The notes under the pieces: generated by a model
Seen by the model: the letters and a program-made list of their open reading frames with translations, nothing else
What the model was told of the DNA's origin: nothing
Databases searched by the model: none
In this document: positions 5,788 through 10,376 of the stretch, piece by piece
Numbering within the stretch: position 1 is the first letter of the stretch
Layout: each line of letters begins with the position of its first letter
Position numbers and translations under genes: made by a program
NCBI GenBank assembly: GCA_045643165.1
Contig: JAZUKF010000083.1
Span: 1 to 10,376, forward strand
DNA: 10,376 nucleotides
Direction: 5' to 3'
DNA from: SIG575 sp045643165
Lineage (GTDB): Bacteria; Bacillota; Clostridia; Oscillospirales; Acutalibacteraceae

Positions 5788-6717
5788 ATGGCATCATTTA
5801 CAGCTAAAGATGTTCAGGCTTTACGTGAAAAAACAAGCGTAGGCATGATGGAATGTAAAAAGGCTCTTGTTGAAGCCGACGGCGATATGGACAAGGCTAT
5901 TGATATTCTCAGAGAAAAGGGACTTGCCGCTGCTACTAAAAAGGCAGGAAGAATTGCCGCTGAAGGTGTTGTTCTTGCTTATAATGATGAAGCAAAGAAA
6001 GTCGGCGTTGTTGTTGAGGTTAACTCCGAAACAGACTTCGTTGCCAAAAACGATAAATTTAAAGATTTCGTTCTCAGCGTTGCCAAAACTATCGTTGAAA
6101 CTAATCCCGCAGACGTTGAATCTCTTCTTGCCGGTAAACTTAACGGCAGCGACAGAACTGTTAAGGAAAACCTTAATGATTTAGTTCTTGCAATCGGTGA
6201 AAATATGAATGTAAGACGTTTTGAAAGAGTTGAAGGAATTGTTTCAACTTATATTCACGGTAACGGTACAGTTGGCGTTATGGTTTCCTTTGATGCTGAT
6301 GATTCCGTTGCAGGAAACGATGAATTTAAGGCTATGGGTAAAGATGTTGCAATGCAGGTTGCCGCAATGTCTCCTCAATTTGTTTGCCCGAAATGTGTTC
6401 CTGCCGAAGTTGTTGACCATGAGAAAGAAATTCAAATGGCTCAGATCAAAGCAGATCCCAAAATGGCTAACAAGCCCGAAAAAGTACTTGAAAATATTAT
6501 TGCCGGTAAAATCAACAAGTTCTATAAGGAAGTTTGCCTTGTAGAGCAGGCATTCGTTAAAGACGGCGATATCAGTGTCGGTCAGTATGTTGATAAGGTT
6601 GCAAAATCCATCGGAACTGAAATCAAAGTTAAGAATTTCATTCGTATGGCAAGAGGCGAAGGTCTTCAGAAGAGAGAAGACAATTTCGCTGATGAAGTTG
6701 CAAGTATGATGAAATAA
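5788..6717 (+). CDS. tsf: Translation elongation factor Ts
   Basis: EF-Ts is the guanine nucleotide exchange factor that recharges EF-Tu with GTP in the cytoplasm. The 309-residue product has the N-terminal UBA-like domain (VQALREKTSVGMMECKKAL and following, about 9-55), the EF-Tu-contacting TDFV motif at 82-85 (NSETDFVAKND), and the core subdomains through about residue 290. The length is a little above the E. coli protein (283 residues). The segment around 198-212 reads FVCPKCVPAEVVDHE; a Cys-x-x-Cys pair (C200, C203) here is unusual in my recollection of the family. GGAGG at 5775-5779 sets the start. It is the second gene of the rpsB operon and is followed by a clear terminator. Confidence 0.98.
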   Translation: MASFTAKDVQALREKTSVGMMECKKALVEADGDMDKAIDILREKGLAAATKKAGRIAAEGVVLAYNDEAKKVGVVVEVNSETDFVAKNDKFKDFVLSVAKTIVETNPADVESLLAGKLNGSDRTVKENLNDLVLAIGENMNVRRFERVEGIVSTYIHGNGTVGVMVSFDADDSVAGNDEFKAMGKDVAMQVAAMSPQFVCPKCVPAEVVDHEKEIQMAQIKADPKMANKPEKVLENIIAGKINKFYKEVCLVEQAFVKDGDISVGQYVDKVAKSIGTEIKVKNFIRMARGEGLQKREDNFADEVASMMK

Positions 6718-6729
6718 AAATTGTATATT

Positions 6730-6765
6730 AAACAGTCCTTGGTTAACGAGGGCTGTTTTTTTTTA
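6730..6765 (+). terminator. Rho-independent terminator of rpsB-tsf
   Basis: AAACAGTCCT (6730-6739) pairs with AGGGCTGTTT (6749-6758), with one G-U, around a 9-base loop and runs straight into about nine T residues (6756-6764). It begins 13 bases after the tsf stop codon and closes the operon. Confidence 0.93.
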
Positions 6766-6783
6766 TTTTGTAATAATTTTTAA

Positions 6784-6812
6784 TTGAAATTTTTGAAATA
6801 ATGTTGTACAAT
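6784..6812 (+). promoter_or_regulatory. Sigma-A promoter for the giant GLUG surface protein
   Basis: TTGAAA (6784-6789) and TACAAT (6807-6812) are 17 bases apart, 37 bases before the start codon. It follows the tsf terminator directly, so the surface protein gene is an independent transcription unit. A second TATAAT at 6820-6825 has no -35 at proper spacing. Confidence 0.75.
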
Positions 6813-6849
6813 GTATATGTATAATTTTATTTTCATAGGAGGTTGTAAT

Positions 6850-9800
6850 ATGAAATCTAAAACATTCAAAGTTACTGTTTTCCTTCTTTTAATTATATTT
6901 ATTACATCTTCTTTTTCCATTACCGGTTTTGCATCATTTTGGAACGGTAAAGTATCCGAAAATGCTCCTGCTATTACAAATGACGGCTATTATCTTATTT
7001 CAGACGGTGAGGACCTTGCCTGGTTTTCTGAAAATGTAAACAGTAAAACTAATCCTAATCCTTCCCTTAAAGCCAAATTGACAAATGATATTTACTTAAA
7101 TGATGACAGAACTAATTTTTATTGGACACCTATCGGTAATTATTCCGACGGTAAAATTTTCAGCGGTATTTTTAATGGCTGCGGATATACAATTTACGGT
7201 TTGAAAATATCAAATACATTGAGTTATCAAGGCCTTTTCGGCTATATTTCTTCGGCGAAAATAAGCAATGTTAATATTTCTTCCTCTGTAATAAATGCAA
7301 ATTCAAATATCGGCGGAATATGCGGTTATTCCGACTGTAATTCCGTTATTACTTCTTGCCTTGTTGATTGCGACATCACTGCTTCCGGCAGTAATATCGG
7401 CGGTATTTCCGGCTATGAAAATGACCATACCGTAATATCAAAATGCGGTTTTTCAGGAAAAATCAAGAACGGAACATTCAGAATAGGCGGTATTACAGGT
7501 GCTTCCGCCGTTTACAGCGAAGTTGTTCAGTCTTTTAATACCGGATCTATTTCTTCAAACGGCAAATATGTTGGCGGAATTATCGGTACAAGTTCTGCAG
7601 GAACTGTTGAATGTTGCTATAATACAGGCACGATTTCCGGCGAAAACTATGTTGCGGGTATTGTCGGAAATAATGTAGGTAATATTTATTGCAGTTATTC
7701 GGCATCCGAAATAATTTCTCCCAACGTTAAGAGTGCAATATCGGCACGAAATGTCCAGGTTGATATTCAAAATTGTTTTTATGACAAGGATTTATTTCCA
7801 TATTCGGAGGAAAACGCCGTACCCAAATTTTCAAATGACATGAAAAGACATTCTTTTATAAATGTTTTAAATGATTCGGGCGGGGATTTTAATTATGACT
7901 ATATGCTTGTTAACAAGAATTATCCCATTCTCGGTTGGCAACTTGATATAAATCTTTGGAGCGGTTCAATTTCCAAGCCTGCTTTATCAAAGGACGGAAC
8001 GTATTACATAATAAATAACGGTGAAGAACTTGCATGGTTTTCAGGTTTAGTTAACGGAACATTAAAAGACGGTACATCGCAAAATACTTATGCCAACGGA
8101 ATGTTGATGAGCAGTATTATTCTCAACATAGGTGAATTTGATGATAATTCCAACTTATGGACTCCCATAGGTAATGTTACTGAATTTAACGGTCAATTTG
8201 ACGGAAACGGTTTTACCGTCAGAGGTGTTTACGTTGACGGTGAAAACGATGTCGGATTGTTCGGAAACATTTCCGCCATCGGCAGTGTTACAAATTTAAC
8301 TATTGCTGAATCAAAATATAACGGAAACGAAAATGTGGGAAGTCTTGCAGGAACTAATTACGGAAATATCAGCAAAATAAAATGTGTATTTTCTGAAATT
8401 AAAGGTAATAACAATGTGGGCGGAATAATCGGAGATAACGGAGGAGAGATTTTCTACTGTTCTTCTGTTGATTCAACCGTTCAGGGCAAAATTCGTGTGG
8501 GCGGTTTGATAGGTGTTAATTCATCCGGCGGTTCGATTTCCACCTGTTGTTCTTCAAATAATGTTAATGCTCAATCATATGCCGGCGGTTTGGTTGGGCA
8601 GTGCAATTCAAATATAAGTCTTTCTTTTAATTCCGGCAACATAACCGCAACAGGCAGTTATGTCGGCGGTATTACCGGCGTTCAATTCAATTCATCATCA
8701 GTTACAAACTGTTATAATACAGGTGATATTTCCGCAAATTCCAAAGTCGGCGGTATATGCGGAATAATCAGAGAGAATTCTGTTGTTCAAAAATGTTATA
8801 ATGTCGGTAATATATCCGGAAGTGTTGATTCTGCCGCAGTTGTGGGAAATCTTCAAAGCGGAAATATAATTAACTGTTATTATGATTCAACGAGAATTTC
8901 CGCTATTGATAAGAATGCGACATATAAAACTACCGAGCAAATGACCACTGCTTTATCTATCACTAATTTATCCGGTTTTGAAAGAAGTGTCTGGACCGCA
9001 AAAAACGATTCGGATTATTTTGTTTATTATCCTCAAATTACAGAGTTTGCAAATTCCGGAGATTTTGATTTGGCGGATACTTCATTAAACAGTGTTTCCT
9101 ATTTGAAATACGGATTGAAATGCAAAGTAACAGTAGGGGATGATGTTTCCTATCATAAGTCATTAAACGATGCATCGGATTATATCGGAACGGGAAAGGG
9201 AACTATTTCTCTTTTTGAAGATATGGACGTTAAACAAACAGTTACAATTAACGGTGATGTTACAATTATCAGCGAAAATGAAAATATAATTTTATCTCGT
9301 GCAATTTATCTTTTTGGCACACCGTTTTCAGTTAACGGAACTTTGACATTCGGTAATTCCGGTCGTTCTGCCGAAAAATTTGTTATAAAATGCGGAAAGT
9401 TAAATGATCCCGCAAATGTCAAAAAGACCGAGTCTTTTGTTACGGTAAATGAAAACGGAACATTTAATATGTATAATACTGAATTTTATTCCGGAAATGC
9501 ACTTAAAGGCGGTTTTATTACAAATAACTCGGTTGTTAATCTTTATTCCGGTGAAATAAGAAACTGTGAAGCAACTGCATACGGCGGAGTGGTTTATAAT
9601 AACGGAATTTTAAATATTTATTCTGTTGATATACATGATAATAACGCAAAATTATGCGGAGGCGTTATTTCTAACGGAACTGACGGTATCACGAATATAA
9701 ATACAGGTGCATATATTCACGGCAATTTGTCCGGTGACGGCGGTGCAATTTATATCGAAGATGGGGAAGTAAATATTATCGGCGGAACGGTAAATAATAA

Positions 9801-10376
9801 TTCTTCTTCAAACGGCGGTGCAATTTATGTTGACGGCGGTCAGTTGAATTTATATGACGGAACGATTTATGATAATAAAGCAACACTTTTCGGCAACGGT
9901 GTTTATAACAACAGTACGGTTAATTTCTATTCCGGCGGTACTGTTGATTTAAGCAATGATTTATATTTACCGGAAAACAAATACATTACCATGTCGGAAA
10001 AATCATCATATTCTGTTCCGATAGTGTTAATAACTCCTGAAAAATATGATAGTAATGTTAAGATTGTAAACGGAAAATATTGTGCCATGAACTATAAATT
10101 ATGTTCTGTTTCGGAAAATTCCGGTATAGTCTGGCATATGAATTCAAGCGGACATATTGTTAAAAATACACTTAATGATGTGGCTATGGTAAGTAACTTC
10201 GGTGCTTATAATGTTTATTATACATCACTTGAGGAAGCACTTGAAGATATCGGAAATGAAACTGCGGTAATCACTTTGATTGATGATGTTGTATTAACGA
10301 AAACTCTTGAAATCAAAGGTGAAATTACAATTTATTCCGACGGAGATGTTCATACAATTTCCGCATGTGAAGGTTT
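6850..10376 (+). CDS. Giant secreted GLUG-repeat and beta-helix surface protein, C-terminus outside window
   Basis: An uninterrupted frame of 1175 codons opens with ATG at 6850 behind GGAGG (6838-6842) and runs off the window end. Residues 1-28 form a signal peptide (cut likely after G-F-A). Two similar cassettes follow, residues 45-363 and 382-733. Each begins with a DGxYxI..GE/DLAWFS block, then a WTPIGN block, then GLUG-type repeats of 27-29 residues with core xVGGIxG. Each ends with a closing block (YPILGW, YPQITEF). Residues 762-817 hold a SLxxAxxxIG block leading to a right-handed beta-helix-like region at about 887-1020, with GGAIY/GGVVY turns every 25-27 residues. A second copy of the SLxxA block starts near 1121. 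Many rungs carry cysteine. No catalytic motif or cell-wall anchor is visible; an anchor may lie beyond the window. It is most likely an adhesin-like or structural surface protein; the exact role is unknown. Confidence 0.88.
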   Translation, partial: MKSKTFKVTVFLLLIIFITSSFSITGFASFWNGKVSENAPAITNDGYYLISDGEDLAWFSENVNSKTNPNPSLKAKLTNDIYLNDDRTNFYWTPIGNYSDGKIFSGIFNGCGYTIYGLKISNTLSYQGLFGYISSAKISNVNISSSVINANSNIGGICGYSDCNSVITSCLVDCDITASGSNIGGISGYENDHTVISKCGFSGKIKNGTFRIGGITGASAVYSEVVQSFNTGSISSNGKYVGGIIGTSSAGTVECCYNTGTISGENYVAGIVGNNVGNIYCSYSASEIISPNVKSAISARNVQVDIQNCFYDKDLFPYSEENAVPKFSNDMKRHSFINVLNDSGGDFNYDYMLVNKNYPILGWQLDINLWSGSISKPALSKDGTYYIINNGEELAWFSGLVNGTLKDGTSQNTYANGMLMSSIILNIGEFDDNSNLWTPIGNVTEFNGQFDGNGFTVRGVYVDGENDVGLFGNISAIGSVTNLTIAESKYNGNENVGSLAGTNYGNISKIKCVFSEIKGNNNVGGIIGDNGGEIFYCSSVDSTVQGKIRVGGLIGVNSSGGSISTCCSSNNVNAQSYAGGLVGQCNSNISLSFNSGNITATGSYVGGITGVQFNSSSVTNCYNTGDISANSKVGGICGIIRENSVVQKCYNVGNISGSVDSAAVVGNLQSGNIINCYYDSTRISAIDKNATYKTTEQMTTALSITNLSGFERSVWTAKNDSDYFVYYPQITEFANSGDFDLADTSLNSVSYLKYGLKCKVTVGDDVSYHKSLNDASDYIGTGKGTISLFEDMDVKQTVTINGDVTIISENENIILSRAIYLFGTPFSVNGTLTFGNSGRSAEKFVIKCGKLNDPANVKKTESFVTVNENGTFNMYNTEFYSGNALKGGFITNNSVVNLYSGEIRNCEATAYGGVVYNNGILNIYSVDIHDNNAKLCGGVISNGTDGITNINTGAYIHGNLSGDGGAIYIEDGEVNIIGGTVNNNSSSNGGAIYVDGGQLNLYDGTIYDNKATLFGNGVYNNSTVNFYSGGTVDLSNDLYLPENKYITMSEKSSYSVPIVLITPEKYDSNVKIVNGKYCAMNYKLCSVSENSGIVWHMNSSGHIVKNTLNDVAMVSNFGAYNVYYTSLEEALEDIGNETAVITLIDDVVLTKTLEIKGEITIYSDGDVHTISACEG
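6982..7938 (+). repeat. GLUG cassette A (residues 45-363)
   Basis: Repeat cores of the form xGGIxG (first one QGLFG) begin at residues 127, 154, 183, 212, 241 and 268, spacings of 27, 29, 29, 29 and 27. Each repeat is followed by a Cys-containing strand and often by an N-T-G turn such as CYNTGTISG. The cassette closes with a CFYDKDL block and YPILGW. It is a protein-level repeat; the DNA copies have diverged. Confidence 0.85.
7993..9048 (+). repeat. GLUG cassette B (residues 382-733)
   Basis: It repeats the organisation of cassette A, with an ELAWFSG opening, a WTPIGN block, and cores at residues 468, 496, 523, 550, 578, 605, 633 and a degenerate one near 661, spaced 27-28 residues. It ends in CYYDST, a KTTEQM block and YPQITEF. 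At the DNA level short stretches resemble cassette A, for example TATAATACAGG at 7618-7628 and 8713-8723. Confidence 0.85.
9508..9909 (+). repeat. Glycine-rich beta-helix repeats (residues about 887-1020)
   Basis: Six turns marked by GG[AVF][IV]Y-like motifs start at residues 887, 912, 937, 964, 989 and 1015, spaced 25-27 residues. Each turn is followed by an N-x-x-G segment and an aliphatic strand ending in Y-x-G or I-x-G. The pattern matches right-handed beta-helix/Pmp-like surface repeats and differs in period and motif from the GLUG cassettes. Confidence 0.7.

Noticed and set aside
5867..6544. Plus-strand frames of about 105 residues within tsf
   Set aside because: They lie fully inside EF-Ts in another frame, are Leu/Lys-rich, and lack start signals.
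7300..8830. Repetitive DNA that might suggest a CRISPR array
   Set aside because: The repeats are degenerate, in frame, have no constant spacers, and encode GLUG motifs.

Overview
The window looks like a chromosomal stretch of an AT-rich, low-GC Gram-positive anaerobe, most likely a gut-type member of the Clostridia. This is inferred from strong GGAGG ribosome binding sites, near-consensus sigma-A promoters with 17-base spacers, a Clostridia-type TnpV fragment, and secreted proteins with Gram-positive style signal peptides and GLUG repeats. No species can be named from the sequence alone.

Layout. Positions 1-263 (minus) hold the N-terminal part of a TnpV-type transposon protein, about 46% GC by hand count and clearly richer than the AT-rich DNA that follows. 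A terminator and a complete tRNA-Leu(CAA), also minus, come next (315-459). A divergent promoter region (460-623) serves the tRNA leftward and a two-gene operon rightward. That operon encodes two secreted serine hydrolases: an LCAT-like alpha/beta hydrolase (624-2534) and an SGNH/GDSL esterase (2545-3366). Converging on it, with an 11-base overlap of coding ends, is a FAD-dependent oxidoreductase of the geranylgeranyl-reductase-like group (3356-4726, minus).

A second divergent promoter region (about 4727-4940) drives the flavoenzyme leftward and the core translation operon rpsB-tsf (4941-6717) rightward. rpsB has a roughly 90-base leader with a clear stem-loop, and a second hairpin lies between rpsB and tsf. 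After the tsf terminator, a strong promoter and ribosome binding site start a very large secreted protein (6850 to beyond the window end, at least 1175 residues). It consists of two GLUG-repeat cassettes, a glycine-rich beta-helix domain, and the start of a further cassette.

How the parts relate. rpsB and tsf are housekeeping genes. The hydrolase pair is probably co-transcribed and exported, and could act together on extracellular acyl esters or lipids. The flavoenzyme may act on lipid-like isoprenoid or polyunsaturated substrates, but a link to the hydrolases rests only on position. The giant protein is likely a cell-surface or secreted adhesin-like protein. I see no defence system, CRISPR array, complete insertion sequence or evident novel multi-gene system. 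The least routine items are the rpsB leader RNA, the hydrolase pair with hydrophobic C-terminal tails, and the modular giant surface protein.
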